From Acidimicrobiaceae bacterium (lineage in GTDB: Bacteria > Actinomycetota > Acidimicrobiia > Acidimicrobiales > RAAP-2): a DNA stretch of 64,000 nt. Below are positions 18,775 through 27,288 of the stretch, in pieces. Position 1 is the first letter of the stretch; each line of letters opens with the position of its first letter. The stretch lies in contig CANGPS010000003.1 in NCBI GenBank assembly GCA_947456245.1, positions 78,760 through 142,759 of the forward strand, read 5' to 3'. Below the pieces are notes generated by a model. It was not told where the DNA came from and did not search any database. It saw nothing but the letters and a program-made list of their open reading frames with translations. Both the position numbers and the translations under genes were made by a program.

Positions 18775-20277
18775 GTGCCAGCTCGAGAGGCTACGGCTGC
18801 AGTCCTCCAGCGCTGGCGTAGCCCTCGCTTGATCGCAGCGGCGACCTCCGATTGGGTTCCTCCGGCGATCGTTGTCGTCGTCACCCTCGGGATGCTGCTG
18901 GCCAGCCCGGTCTGGGCGAGCCCCGACTCCCCGATGCAGCAGATCACCGCCTGGCACGACATCCACCACCTCCTGCCGGGCGCTGCGGTGCTCGTCCCGC
19001 TCGACGGGGCGATCATCCCGTGTTTCGCCCACCACGCGGCAATGGCCGCCTCATGCACCGCCACCCACCCCGTCCCGCTCCCCCAGGCCTCGATGGTGGC
19101 GGTGCTGAACTACCCACCGCTCGGCTTCTGGATCATGGGAATCGGTCAGGTCCTTGGCACCCTCGTGTCAGATCCGTGGGCCAGCACCGGGGGTCGCCTC
19201 CTGCTCGCCGTGGCCTGCCTCCTGGCCATCATCGTGGCCAGCCGGGTCCTGGTCGGCGCAGAGCAGCGTTCGGCGCTCTGGATGCTCCCCGTGGCGATCA
19301 CCCCGATGGCGACCTTCCTCTTTGCCGGCTCGAACGTCAACGGCTTGGAGATCGCCCTCTCCGCCCTCTTCGTGGCTCTGCTTCTTGCGTGGCGGCGGCG
19401 CGCCGAGATTGACCAGGGGTGGACGAGGGCCGAGCTCCACCTTGGAGTGGCCGCACTCGGCCTCGCCGCCTGCAAGCCCGGCGACTGGCTCTGGATCGTC
19501 CTGCTCCTCGGTGCGGCCGGGTTGAGGTGGCGCCGTACCCTCGACGTGGCGTCTGGCATCCGGGCCGTGGCTGCGTGCACCCCAGCCGTTGCAGCCAGCC
19601 TGGTGTGGTCATGGATCCACCCAACGGTGATCACGAGCGCGGGACTCCACGGTGCGGCGACCACCCACCCGCTCTCCCTGCCTGCCCGCCTGGCACACTC
19701 GATCGGTCATCTTCAGAACGTCGTCATGGAGGCGTGGGGCGTCGTCGGCTGGCTCGACACCTCCCCCGGCCGACCGTTCTTCGTCCTGTTGATCGTCGGT
19801 ACCGCCTTCCTTGCCTCCAGGGTCATCGTCACCACTTCCGACCGGCTCTACCTCCTCTCCTCTGTGATCCTCGTCCTGGCTGTCGCCACCGTGGGCAACG
19901 CCGTCGAGTGGAATGGCTGGCCAAACTGGTGGCAGGGCCGCTACTCCCTCCCGCTGATCGTGGGGCTGGCGCTGTTGCTCGTCGAGGACCAGCGGAACCA
20001 GCCCCGTCCCGGGATGCGCTCCTGGGCCGGCTTCTCCGCCGTCACGTCGGCAGCGATGGTCCTGCTCGTCGAGCTTCGCTTCGCTGCTGGGCTGCGATGG
20101 TTCTTTGTTCCGGTGGCACTCCGACCGATGCTCGATGACCCTCTCCGGACCGCAGCGGTTGGGGCGATCGTCGTCACGCTGGTCGTGGTGGGCCTGCTGC
20201 TGATGGCCACCGACCCCGTCGAAGGTCGCCGCCGCGGCCGATCGATGGCCGGGCCCACCGGGGTGCGCTCGGGCTAG
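18775..20277 (+). CDS. DUF2142-like polytopic membrane protein
   Basis: Integral membrane protein, 500 aa, with about ten to twelve hydrophobic segments. Features of DUF2142/GT-C-like proteins are the first extracytoplasmic loop after the first helix, the LNYPPLGFW segment at about 110-118, and WQGRYSLPL before the last helices. Members are suspected membrane glycosyltransferases or glycan-handling proteins, but no function is established. GTG 18775 has AGGAG 6 nt upstream. Its stop overlaps the convergent neighbour by 4 nt, so no terminator separates them. Confidence 0.7.
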   Translation: MPAREATAAVLQRWRSPRLIAAATSDWVPPAIVVVVTLGMLLASPVWASPDSPMQQITAWHDIHHLLPGAAVLVPLDGAIIPCFAHHAAMAASCTATHPVPLPQASMVAVLNYPPLGFWIMGIGQVLGTLVSDPWASTGGRLLLAVACLLAIIVASRVLVGAEQRSALWMLPVAITPMATFLFAGSNVNGLEIALSALFVALLLAWRRRAEIDQGWTRAELHLGVAALGLAACKPGDWLWIVLLLGAAGLRWRRTLDVASGIRAVAACTPAVAASLVWSWIHPTVITSAGLHGAATTHPLSLPARLAHSIGHLQNVVMEAWGVVGWLDTSPGRPFFVLLIVGTAFLASRVIVTTSDRLYLLSSVILVLAVATVGNAVEWNGWPNWWQGRYSLPLIVGLALLLVEDQRNQPRPGMRSWAGFSAVTSAAMVLLVELRFAAGLRWFFVPVALRPMLDDPLRTAAVGAIVVTLVVVGLLLMATDPVEGRRRGRSMAGPTGVRSG

Positions 20278-21383
20278 CCGTCCAGGCCCGGGACGGCGGG
20301 GAGCACCTGCTCGAGGCGCATCCCCTCGAGCTCGACCTGCTGAGAGCGACTCAGACGAGGGTCGGCATCTGGGCTGGCGTAGCGGAACTCCTGTCCCCCA
20401 TGGCGTCCGTGGGAGACCCCAGAGCGGAGCATGGCCCGGACCATCAAGCCCATCTGCGAGCTGCGCGTCGGCACCCAGACCTCCTCGCACAGCGCCACCC
20501 CCGCCTCTTGGGGCTCGAGCTGTCCTGAGGGGGTGAGCGACGGACAGTCGATGAAGAGACCAGCCACCATGTTGCGACGGGTCTCGGGCGCTCCGCCGTT
20601 GAGTTCGACGATCAGGTCGCAGGTCCCCTTCGAGACCTCTTCGATCACGAGCGCCTTGGAGTAGGCGTCGACCTCGACGAGCCGGGCCTGGCTGCCGGAC
20701 GGAGCGATGAAGAAGATGTTCCCGCCATGGGTCGAGCGACGCGACACCTGCGATCGGGTGTGAGCGTTCAGTGCGCTGACCTCGTCTCGGCCCATGAGCT
20801 TGCGGAGCAGCCGCGCCGATCCGTTGGCCGAGACCGTCGTGACCACATCGGCGATCGCCAGCATGAGACCCTCGAGGACCGGCAGGCCGAGCACCTCGGT
20901 GAAGAGCGGGTGCTCGAGCATGGTCAGCACCCGGTTGGCGATGATGTGCTGGCGGTGCGCCGGGTCGCCGTCGTTGTAGAGCGGGTGATCGGGGCGCAGC
21001 GACTGTCGGACCTCGAGGCTCTTGGCCGCCACGATCCCGAGGTCGTGGAACTGCACGTGCGGGGTGAGCACGAAGAGGTTCCCCTGCTGCATGGTCAGGA
21101 ACTCGATGACCTTCGGGTCGTTGTAGAGACGGGCGATCTCGACTCCGAGCCGCTCCCAGGATCGATTCTCGATGAACATCGAGCGGCCCAGCGTGAAGAT
21201 GACCTCACGGGCGGCATCGACGTCGGCGAAGCGATCCTTGGGCTTCTCGAAGAGCACCACCTCAGGATCGAACACCCCAAGGCCCCAGGGGTCGGTGGCG
21301 AAGCTGCGGAGGGAGAAGCCGTTGATCCAGCCGCCCTCCGAGGCCTGCGCACTCAGGCTGTCGTAGAGCTTCGTTGCATCCAT
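20274..21383 (-). CDS. Conserved protein of unknown function (weak acyltransferase resemblance)
   Basis: Soluble protein, 369 aa, no signal peptide or membrane helix. I do not recognise the family. TPHVQFHDLGIVAAKSL (about 104-120) and IFFIAPSGSQAR (about 225-236), followed by a segment ending in NGGAPETRRN, loosely recall the HxxxxD and EGT blocks of glycerolipid acyltransferases, but the match is weak and the spacing longer. The best start is ATG 21383, with GAGGAGG about 9 nt upstream; ATG 21404 lacks one. A hairpin separates it from the upstream nitronate monooxygenase gene. Confidence 0.6.
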   Translation of the reverse strand: MDATKLYDSLSAQASEGGWINGFSLRSFATDPWGLGVFDPEVVLFEKPKDRFADVDAAREVIFTLGRSMFIENRSWERLGVEIARLYNDPKVIEFLTMQQGNLFVLTPHVQFHDLGIVAAKSLEVRQSLRPDHPLYNDGDPAHRQHIIANRVLTMLEHPLFTEVLGLPVLEGLMLAIADVVTTVSANGSARLLRKLMGRDEVSALNAHTRSQVSRRSTHGGNIFFIAPSGSQARLVEVDAYSKALVIEEVSKGTCDLIVELNGGAPETRRNMVAGLFIDCPSLTPSGQLEPQEAGVALCEEVWVPTRSSQMGLMVRAMLRSGVSHGRHGGQEFRYASPDADPRLSRSQQVELEGMRLEQVLPAVPGLDG

Positions 21384-21489
21384 GGCGGACGACCTCCTCG
21401 TCACATGGCTAGCACCAAGGACGTCGCAAACGAGAGCAACCGGGTTCAGCTCGTCAGATGTCCGCCGAGGACCGCAGGGCTCCCTCGAT

Positions 21490-21511
21490 GATCCCCGGTG
21501 ATCCGGGGATC
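21490..21511 (-). terminator. Hairpin downstream of nitronate monooxygenase
   Basis: Perfect 9-bp arms (GATCCCCGG / CCGGGGATC) with a 4-nt loop start 12 nt after the stop of the upstream minus-strand gene. No T-run follows, so the structure is terminator-like only. Confidence 0.5.
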
Positions 21512-21522
21512 AGATCGACCCC

Positions 21523-22656
21523 TCAGGCGCCCGCCGCCTCGTTGTACGCGTCGAGCTGCCCCGAGGCCTCGATGTACTCCTCGACCCACCTCGCCATGAC
21601 GGCCGAGGTCTTCTCGACCCGCTCGAACTGGCCGACCACCTGGCCGACCGGGTTGAAGGCCACGTCGACGGTCTGGTCGGGCCAGCGGTGCGTGGCGGCC
21701 ACGGCCATCCCCGACACCATGTACTGCAGCGGCATGCCGAGCGGCTCGGGGTTGCCCTCGGCCTGCCAGGCCTCGGTCCAGTCGTTCTTGAGCATCCGAC
21801 AGGGCTTGCCGGTGAACGAGCGGCTCCGCACGGTGTCGCGAGAGCTGGCGTCGATGTAGGCCTGCTGCTGGACCGGGGTGTTCTCGGCCTCCTCGACCAT
21901 CAGCCACTGCGAGCCCGACCAGGCCCCCTGGCAGCCCAGGGCCAGGGCGGCGGCGATCTGCTGGCCGCTGCCGATGCCGCCGGCGGCGAGGACGGGACGG
22001 GGATGGACGGCCTTGACCACCTGGGGCCAGAGCACGATCGAGCCGACCTCGCCGCAGTGACCTCCACCCTCGCCGCCCTGGGCGATGATGATGTCGACGT
22101 CGGCCGCCGCGTGCTTGAGCGCCTGATAGGGCGAGCCGCACAGGGCGGCGACCTTGCGGCCCCGGGCGTGGATCAGCTCGATGATCTCGACCGGCGGGGT
22201 GCCGAGCGCGTTGGCGATCAGGGTCACCTTGTCGTGGTTGAGGGCCACCTCGACCTGCGGGGTGGCGGTGGCCTCGGTCCAGCCGAGCAGCTGGAGCGAG
22301 TTGTCCTCGCCGGCGTCGGGCAGCGGGACCCCGTGGTCGAGCAGCAGGGTCCGGGCGAAGTCGAGGTGTCCCTGGGGGACCATCTGGCGCAGCATGTCGC
22401 CGAGCTCCTCGCCCGACATGTCGGTGTCCATCCCCTCGTACTTGTTGGGGATGACGATGTCGACGCCATAGGGGTGGTCGCCGATGTGCTCGTCGATCCA
22501 GTTCAGCTCGACCTCGAGCTGCTCAGGGGAGAACCCCACGGCGCCGAGCACGCCGAAGCCGCCGGCCTTGGCGACGGCCACGACCACGTCGCGGCAGTGG
22601 GTGAAGGCGAAGATCGGGAACTCGATGCCGAGGTCATCACAGATGGGGGTGTGCAT
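21523..22656 (-). CDS. Nitronate monooxygenase family protein (NMO/2-nitropropane dioxygenase)
   Basis: FMN-dependent TIM-barrel oxidoreductase, 377 aa. The flavin-binding pattern includes AKAGGFGVLG near the N-terminus, AQGGEGGGHCG and AAGGIGSGQQIAAAL. Such enzymes oxidise nitronates, or act as enoyl/quinone reductases in some subfamilies, so the substrate is open. The C-terminal extension after about residue 300 is longer than in short NMOs. The start is supported by TAGGTT 7 nt upstream, fitting a leaderless message. Confidence 0.82.
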   Translation of the reverse strand: MHTPICDDLGIEFPIFAFTHCRDVVVAVAKAGGFGVLGAVGFSPEQLEVELNWIDEHIGDHPYGVDIVIPNKYEGMDTDMSGEELGDMLRQMVPQGHLDFARTLLLDHGVPLPDAGEDNSLQLLGWTEATATPQVEVALNHDKVTLIANALGTPPVEIIELIHARGRKVAALCGSPYQALKHAAADVDIIIAQGGEGGGHCGEVGSIVLWPQVVKAVHPRPVLAAGGIGSGQQIAAALALGCQGAWSGSQWLMVEEAENTPVQQQAYIDASSRDTVRSRSFTGKPCRMLKNDWTEAWQAEGNPEPLGMPLQYMVSGMAVAATHRWPDQTVDVAFNPVGQVVGQFERVEKTSAVMARWVEEYIEASGQLDAYNEAAGA

Positions 22657-22663
22657 GTGCCGA

Positions 22664-22692
22664 AACCTACCAAGACCGGAGCGATGACGTCA
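22664..22692 (-). promoter_or_regulatory. Promoter of nitronate monooxygenase gene
   Basis: On the minus strand a -35-like CTGACG/TGACGT lies about 17-18 nt before TAGGTT (22669-22664). TAGGTT ends 7 nt before ATG 22656. TGACGTCA at 22685-22692 is a perfect palindrome and could also serve as an operator. Confidence 0.5.
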
Positions 22693-22774
22693 GCCCTCGT
22701 TGGAGGATCCGCCCATTCACGCCGCTCGACCCTCCCCTGGAGGGAGGCGAAAGGATCGAACGGTCCCGGGGCCC

Positions 22775-23818
22775 CTACCCAGACCGACGACGAACCACAT
22801 GCTCGAGATCCTTCACCACGGCCAGGCGACGGAAGCGGCCACGCTGGCGCGACCCGTAGGTCCCGGAGGCGATGGCGGCCATGAGGCGCGCTGCGGCTCC
22901 GGTGCGGCTCGAGGATCGGTAGATCGCCGCCCGACGGCTCGCCCGGCGAGCGACGCGCTCGAAATAGGCGGCAGCCGCCGGTCCCGCTACGGGGTGGTCG
23001 ACGAAGTACCGCTGGTAGCCCCAGGTGCAGTCAGCGAGGCGTTGGTGAGGTTCCACTCCCTTGGCTCGCGCCCACCTTGTCCCATCTGTCAGCACACCGC
23101 CCCCGACGTTGTCCCCGTGGCGGCGATAGCGGGCCAGCGGCTCGGCGAGCTCCACTCGTCTCGACGTGGCGAAGGCGACCAGCGAGAGCATCCCGTCGTG
23201 GCTGTTCGGGCCGCCGTGCGCATGAAGCAGCGGACGCTCCGTCCAGTCAACCAGCGCAACGAGATCTCGATCGAACACCATGGTGAACCCGCGCGTCAGG
23301 ATCCATGGGTCGCCCTCGAGGGCATCGAGGACACGGGTTGAGCGGCGATCGGGCACCTGGATCCATGGTGTGATCCTCCACGACGGCCTCCGACGGACCG
23401 GTGCGATCAGACGGCCTCGATCATCGATCAGCAGCGCGCTGTGGGTGACCAGCCGCGCATCGTGCTGCTCCATCGCCTCCATGCAGGCCTCGAGCTTGGT
23501 CGGCAGCCACACATCGTCTTGATCGCACCAGGCGATCACGTCACCCGACGAGGCCTCGGTCGCCTGCCAGAAGTTGTCCGCGTAGCCCGACCTCGGACCC
23601 TCGAGCACCCGGACGGGGAACGGGCAGGACTCGGCGAAGGCTCGAGCGATCGAGACCGTCCCGTCGGTCGATCCGTCGTCGGAGATGATGAGCTCGTCCG
23701 GAGGTCGGGTCTGGTTGGCGATCGACGCCAGCTGGGTGGACAGGAACCGCTCGCCCTGATACGTCGCCATGACGACGCTCACCGTCGCTGGGCGTCCGTT
23801 CTTTGCGTGCCCGGGCAT
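22775..23818 (-). CDS. Family 2 glycosyltransferase
   Basis: GT-A fold glycosyltransferase, 347 aa. The N-terminal domain has VSVVMATYQGERFL, the ISDDGSTDGT donor-binding loop (about 46-55) and WCDQDDVW (DxD-like, about 93-100). A helical arginine-rich C-terminus follows (RRASRRAAIYR, later RQRGRFRR), suggesting membrane contact. The protein resembles rhamnosyl- or galactosyl-transferases of surface polysaccharide pathways; donor and acceptor are unknown. I chose ATG 23818 (MPGHAKNG), with AAGG upstream; the longer open frame runs through the terminator hairpin and is not credible. Confidence 0.83.
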   Translation of the reverse strand: MPGHAKNGRPATVSVVMATYQGERFLSTQLASIANQTRPPDELIISDDGSTDGTVSIARAFAESCPFPVRVLEGPRSGYADNFWQATEASSGDVIAWCDQDDVWLPTKLEACMEAMEQHDARLVTHSALLIDDRGRLIAPVRRRPSWRITPWIQVPDRRSTRVLDALEGDPWILTRGFTMVFDRDLVALVDWTERPLLHAHGGPNSHDGMLSLVAFATSRRVELAEPLARYRRHGDNVGGGVLTDGTRWARAKGVEPHQRLADCTWGYQRYFVDHPVAGPAAAAYFERVARRASRRAAIYRSSSRTGAAARLMAAIASGTYGSRQRGRFRRLAVVKDLEHVVRRRSG

Positions 23819-23890
23819 CACCGAGATCCCTTCACTGATCTGGTTGGCGAGCCTATGGGAGCCGCCGGTTCTCGAATCCCGAAAACGAGA

Positions 23891-23921
23891 GGAGCCCGAC
23901 AGCGCTCTGCTGTCGGGCTCC
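23891..23921 (-). terminator. Rho-independent terminator of wall-anchored protein gene
   Basis: Perfect 13-bp stem (GGAGCCCGACAGC and its complement) with a 5-nt loop. On the minus strand it is followed by TCTCGTTTTC, giving a short U-tract. It ends transcription of the upstream minus-strand gene before the GT2 promoter. Confidence 0.8.
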
Positions 23922-23991
23922 CTCGTGCCCGTCGTGCGACGGACTGATGATCTGCGGCCTCGGCACCACGGGGACGCCATGTGGCCGAGAA

Positions 23992-24627
23992 CTAGCTGGA
24001 GGCGTGGCTCCTCCGGCGACGCGAGACCACCACGGCGCCAGCACCGAGCAGCGCGGTCATCGAACCGAGGAGGATCATCCCCTCAGAGTCCGAGCCGGTG
24101 GCCGCCAGCACCGTCTTGGGTGCGGTGGTGGTCGTGGTCGTGGCCGGAGCCGTCGTGGTCGTGGTCGGTGCCGGTGCTGCGGAAGCGGCGATGATCACGC
24201 TGCACAACGGCGTCCCGGTGAAGTCCGTGGTGCCGACCGGGAAGTAGCCGACCTTCACCTCGCCCTCAGTGCCGCCCACGAGAGAAAGGAAGCTGGCGTA
24301 CGTGGCTGCCTCCTGGCCGGGCGGCGGGAAGGTCACCGAAGTGAAGGGGAATTCGTTACTCTGCACCACGGTCCACGAGTCCCCAGACTTCACCCACAAC
24401 ACCTGGACGGTCTGGCCATCGGCAGGGGTGCCGCTGAGCGTGATCGGCTCCACGTTCGTGGCATTCCACACCGCGTTGGAGGGAGAGATGCTGCACGAGG
24501 TGAGGTCCGCTGCGCCAGCTGGCGAAGCAGCCATCACGACCCCGCCAAGCGGGATCCCGACGGCGGCGATTGCGCCGACTGCAACAAGACGAAGGCTCCG
24601 AAGGTTCGCTGGTGACTCACTTTCGAT
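23992..24627 (-). CDS. Secreted wall-anchored protein with LAATG sorting signal; start codon uncertain
   Basis: Exported protein of about 211 aa. A textbook signal peptide is encoded upstream of the first ordinary start (GTG 24537): an n-region with LRSLRL, the hydrophobic stretch VAVGAIAAVG and onward, then cleavage near SPAGAAD. The mature part has two cysteines (TSCSIS, TPLCSV), a threonine-rich linker (APATTTTTTAPK), and a C-terminal sortase signal: LAATG, hydrophobic helix, then RRRR. No ATG, GTG or TTG exists in frame between the stop at 24651-24649 and 24537. ATC 24627 or CTG 24645 would have to start it, or one base is missing. No sortase gene lies in the window. Confidence 0.7.
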   Translation of the reverse strand: MESESPANLRSLRLVAVGAIAAVGIPLGGVVMAASPAGAADLTSCSISPSNAVWNATNVEPITLSGTPADGQTVQVLWVKSGDSWTVVQSNEFPFTSVTFPPPGQEAATYASFLSLVGGTEGEVKVGYFPVGTTDFTGTPLCSVIIAASAAPAPTTTTTAPATTTTTTAPKTVLAATGSDSEGMILLGSMTALLGAGAVVVSRRRRSHASS

Positions 24628-24806
24628 TAGAGAGAATAGAGACAGATGCTACCGCGCTCGGGTCGCACCGCGTCAATTCGCCTCCATTGAGACCGAGGCC
24701 GGGCACGTCGCCACAATAGGGAGGCCCGTCCAGGCAAGCCCTGGGGGCGATGAGCGCCGGTCCGGTTACCCCCCCCACTTCATCATCAATGCGGGCCGCA
24801 TGGTTA

Positions 24807-24812
24807 TAAATT
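24807..24812 (+). promoter_or_regulatory. -10 box (TAAATT), leaderless promoter candidate for MFS gene
   Basis: An unusually AT-rich patch (TATAAATTAT) places TAAATT exactly 7 nt before ATG 24820, with no Shine-Dalgarno sequence. Confidence 0.6.
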
Positions 24813-24819
24813 ATCGATC

Positions 24820-26184
24820 ATGCACGTCGAGAAGAGACTCAACGCTGTCGACGGCTACGCCGGCGTCCGGCGCGCCTATCTCGCCGGCCTCTTCACCTCG
24901 TCGCTGGGTGGCGGCATGGTCGGCCTCACCAGCAGCTTCCTCATCTACCAGCAGACCAAGCGGGCCTCCGACGTCGCGCTCATCATCGTGCTGAGCAACA
25001 TCCCCTCGCTCCTGCTGCCCACGGTGGCGACCAGGCTGGCCCAGCGCTGGGGCGGCCCGAAGCTCTACCTCGCCGTCTGGGGCACCTACTACTCCCTAGG
25101 TCTCGTCCCCTTTGCCCTTGGGCTCGCTGGCCATCTGAGTGCGGGAACCCTCCTGCTCTGGTATCTCCTCTTGGGGATCGTCCAGGGCCTCGGGACCCCG
25201 GCGGCGGGCCTCGTGCGAACCGAGATCTCCCCGGCGGGAGGCTCCTCAGAGTTCAACGGTGCCGCCGTCCGCGCCACGGCTGTCGCCACGATGATCGGCA
25301 TCCTCGTCGGCGGTGGAGCCCTGGCTCTGGTGGGTCCCGCGTGGATCTACCTGTGCAGCGCGCTGTCCGGCATCCCGCTCGTCCTCTCGGTGGTGCCGCT
25401 CCTCAAGACCGTCGCCGTCGACAGGTCAGCCGCCCCCGCCAGCTTCTCCGCCGCTCGTGAGGTGCAGCGGACCAACCCGGAGATCCGGGCCGCGTTCCGC
25501 TTCGGCCTGATCGTCTTCCTGCTCTCGGGCTACGCCGTGACCCTTCCGGCGATCGCCGCCGAGATCGGGCATCGCGCCATGATCCTCTCGTCGCTCCAGG
25601 CCGCCGCCGTGCTCGGCGGCCTCTTCGTCGTCGCAGGCGTGCGCTTCATCCATCGCCGGACGACCTGGCTGAAGGTCCAGCGGGCCTGCGTCGTCATCAT
25701 CGGCGTCGCCATCCTCTATCTGGGCTGGGTCGCTCTCCGAGACCACCAGCCCCTCTGGTACCTCGCCACCGCGGTGCTGGCCATCATCCCGCTCGGCTTC
25801 GCCCTGAACCTCGACACCTCCATCCTCAACGCCGCCGTGCAGGTCGCCGCTCCTCCCGAGTCCCGCACCCCGGTGCTCACCGCCTTCGCCCTGATCCCGA
25901 TGATCGCCCTCCCGCTGAGCGAGGTCATCATCGGGGGCATCGCCGACCTGGTGTCGACCTCGTTCGCCCTGTTGCTGGTCGGGGGCCTCACCTTGCTCCT
26001 CGTCCTTCTCCCCCGCCACGGCGCCGCCCGGGCGGCCTTCAGCGCCATCGACGACGAGCACGTGTTCCCCGAGGCCGACCTCGCCAAGGTCCTGACGGTG
26101 GAGGGCATCGAGGAGGCCGGAGGCGTGATCCCGAACCAGGTCGTCGGGCCGGAGATCACGAATGCCGAGGACCGCGAGCGCTAG
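24820..26184 (+). CDS. Major facilitator superfamily transporter
   Basis: Membrane transporter, 454 aa, with about twelve hydrophobic segments in two halves and a cytoplasmic C-terminal tail of about 40 residues. The loop between helices 2 and 3 contains ATRLAQRWGGPK, the position of the MFS loop motif. The pattern resembles the drug/macrolide efflux (MFS_3) branch, but no substrate can be assigned. It is monocistronic: a leaderless-type promoter precedes it and a short hairpin overlaps its stop. Confidence 0.8.
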   Translation: MHVEKRLNAVDGYAGVRRAYLAGLFTSSLGGGMVGLTSSFLIYQQTKRASDVALIIVLSNIPSLLLPTVATRLAQRWGGPKLYLAVWGTYYSLGLVPFALGLAGHLSAGTLLLWYLLLGIVQGLGTPAAGLVRTEISPAGGSSEFNGAAVRATAVATMIGILVGGGALALVGPAWIYLCSALSGIPLVLSVVPLLKTVAVDRSAAPASFSAAREVQRTNPEIRAAFRFGLIVFLLSGYAVTLPAIAAEIGHRAMILSSLQAAAVLGGLFVVAGVRFIHRRTTWLKVQRACVVIIGVAILYLGWVALRDHQPLWYLATAVLAIIPLGFALNLDTSILNAAVQVAAPPESRTPVLTAFALIPMIALPLSEVIIGGIADLVSTSFALLLVGGLTLLLVLLPRHGAARAAFSAIDDEHVFPEADLAKVLTVEGIEEAGGVIPNQVVGPEITNAEDRER

Positions 26185-26198
26185 GGGCCTGCCTAGCG
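26179..26198 (+). terminator. Short hairpin at the MFS stop codon
   Basis: 7-bp arms (CGCTAGG / CCTAGCG) with a 6-nt loop; the TAG stop lies within the left arm. It is weak and has no T-run. Confidence 0.35.
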
Positions 26199-26274
26199 TG
26201 GAAATGTCGGCGTCTGTTCCTCGTGACCTCGTGCCGACCATCTGCCCCTTCGGGACCCCGCAGGTGAGAGCATC

Positions 26275-27102
26275 ATGACCATGCCTGAGAAGCGCCACAT
26301 CCTCGCTCGCCTGCGTCCCCGCGCCTGGAGTGCCGAGACCTGGGTCTGCTCCATGCGCGGGCACGTGGCGCCGGCAGCTCACGTAGAGACGCTGGAGGCC
26401 TCGGACGGCATGCTCGGCGTTGAGCTCTCAGACGGGAACCGACTGGTGCGGTGCCTGCGCTGCGACCTCTGGCTGGCCGAGTCAGCACCCCGGCATCCGA
26501 TCAGGCCAACCCTCGGACCCGTCGACGCCCTGCCCAAGCCAAGACGGGGCGCCGTGCTCGACGAGGGCATCCTGCTCCGGCTGATCTCCCTCGATCGCGC
26601 CGTGCACAGCGTGCTCTTCAGCATCCTGGCGATCGTGCTCATCGCGGTCCGACTCCAGTTCGGCGCCGTCGAGCGCTGGGCCCGCTCGCTCTACAACGAT
26701 CTCGGGGCGGGAGGCCACCCCCTCCTGTCGAGCCAGCTCCAGCACCTCCTGGGCCTTCGCCCGGAGTCAGTGACGCTGCTGCTGGTCATGGCCCTGGCCT
26801 ACGCGCTGATCGAGGGGGTCGAGGCCGTCGGGCTCTGGAGGGAGCGCCGCTGGGCGGAGTACCTGACCGTGGTCGCCACCGCCGGGTTCCTCCCACTCGA
26901 GATCCACGAGCTGATGCGGAAGGTTTCGGTGTTCCGGGTCGCCGCCCTGCTCATCAACCTGGCCATCGTCGTCTACCTACTCGTGGCCAAGCGCCTCTTC
27001 GGCATCAGAGGGGGAGCGAGCGGTGCCGCCGCCGAGGCGACGAACTGGGAGGACGTGCTCGCCCAACCCGGCCTCCAGCCGTCCTCCATCGAAGAGGCGT
27101 AG
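26275..27102 (+). CDS. DUF2127 membrane protein with N-terminal Cys motif
   Basis: Membrane protein, 275 aa. The C-terminal half has about four hydrophobic segments and the DUF2127 core ALIEGVEAVGLWRERRW followed by AEYLTVVAT and FLPLEIHEL. The N-terminal about 75 residues are soluble, with VCSMRGH and later VRCLRCDLW, giving Cys/His positions that could hold one metal ion. The family has no known function. ATG 26275 has GGTGAG upstream; ATG 26281 is an alternative. A strong convergent terminator follows. Confidence 0.78.
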   Translation: MTMPEKRHILARLRPRAWSAETWVCSMRGHVAPAAHVETLEASDGMLGVELSDGNRLVRCLRCDLWLAESAPRHPIRPTLGPVDALPKPRRGAVLDEGILLRLISLDRAVHSVLFSILAIVLIAVRLQFGAVERWARSLYNDLGAGGHPLLSSQLQHLLGLRPESVTLLLVMALAYALIEGVEAVGLWRERRWAEYLTVVATAGFLPLEIHELMRKVSVFRVAALLINLAIVVYLLVAKRLFGIRGGASGAAAEATNWEDVLAQPGLQPSSIEEA

Positions 27103-27222
27103 CTGCGGGCCGAGCCGGTCGATGCCCCACGCACGCTCACGACCCGCACGCATGGACCCACTTACGTACCCCCGAACCTCATTCCGGGGTACATCGGAGC
27201 CACCTCGATCAGCCCCAACAAC

Positions 27223-27276
27223 GACAGCAAGGCTCCTGCAAGATCCCCGGAGGGACCCCGCAGGAGCCTTGCTGTC
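27223..27276. terminator. Strong bidirectional terminator
   Basis: 17-bp perfect inverted repeat (GACAGCAAGGCTCCTGC and complement) around a 20-nt loop that holds a smaller CCCCGG-rich stem. It lies between the convergent DUF2127 and acyl-CoA dehydrogenase genes and can end transcription from both sides. Confidence 0.8.
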
Positions 27277-27288
27277 ACTGAAGATGCG

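Noticed and set aside
24720..24790. C-run as phase-variable tract
   Set aside because: The run of eight Cs at 24770-24777 lies in a non-coding leader with no promoter spacing role that I can see; no evidence for variation.
27223..27276. CRISPR or transposon inverted repeat
   Set aside because: A single 17-bp inverted repeat between convergent stops is a bidirectional terminator; no transposase or repeat copies are near.
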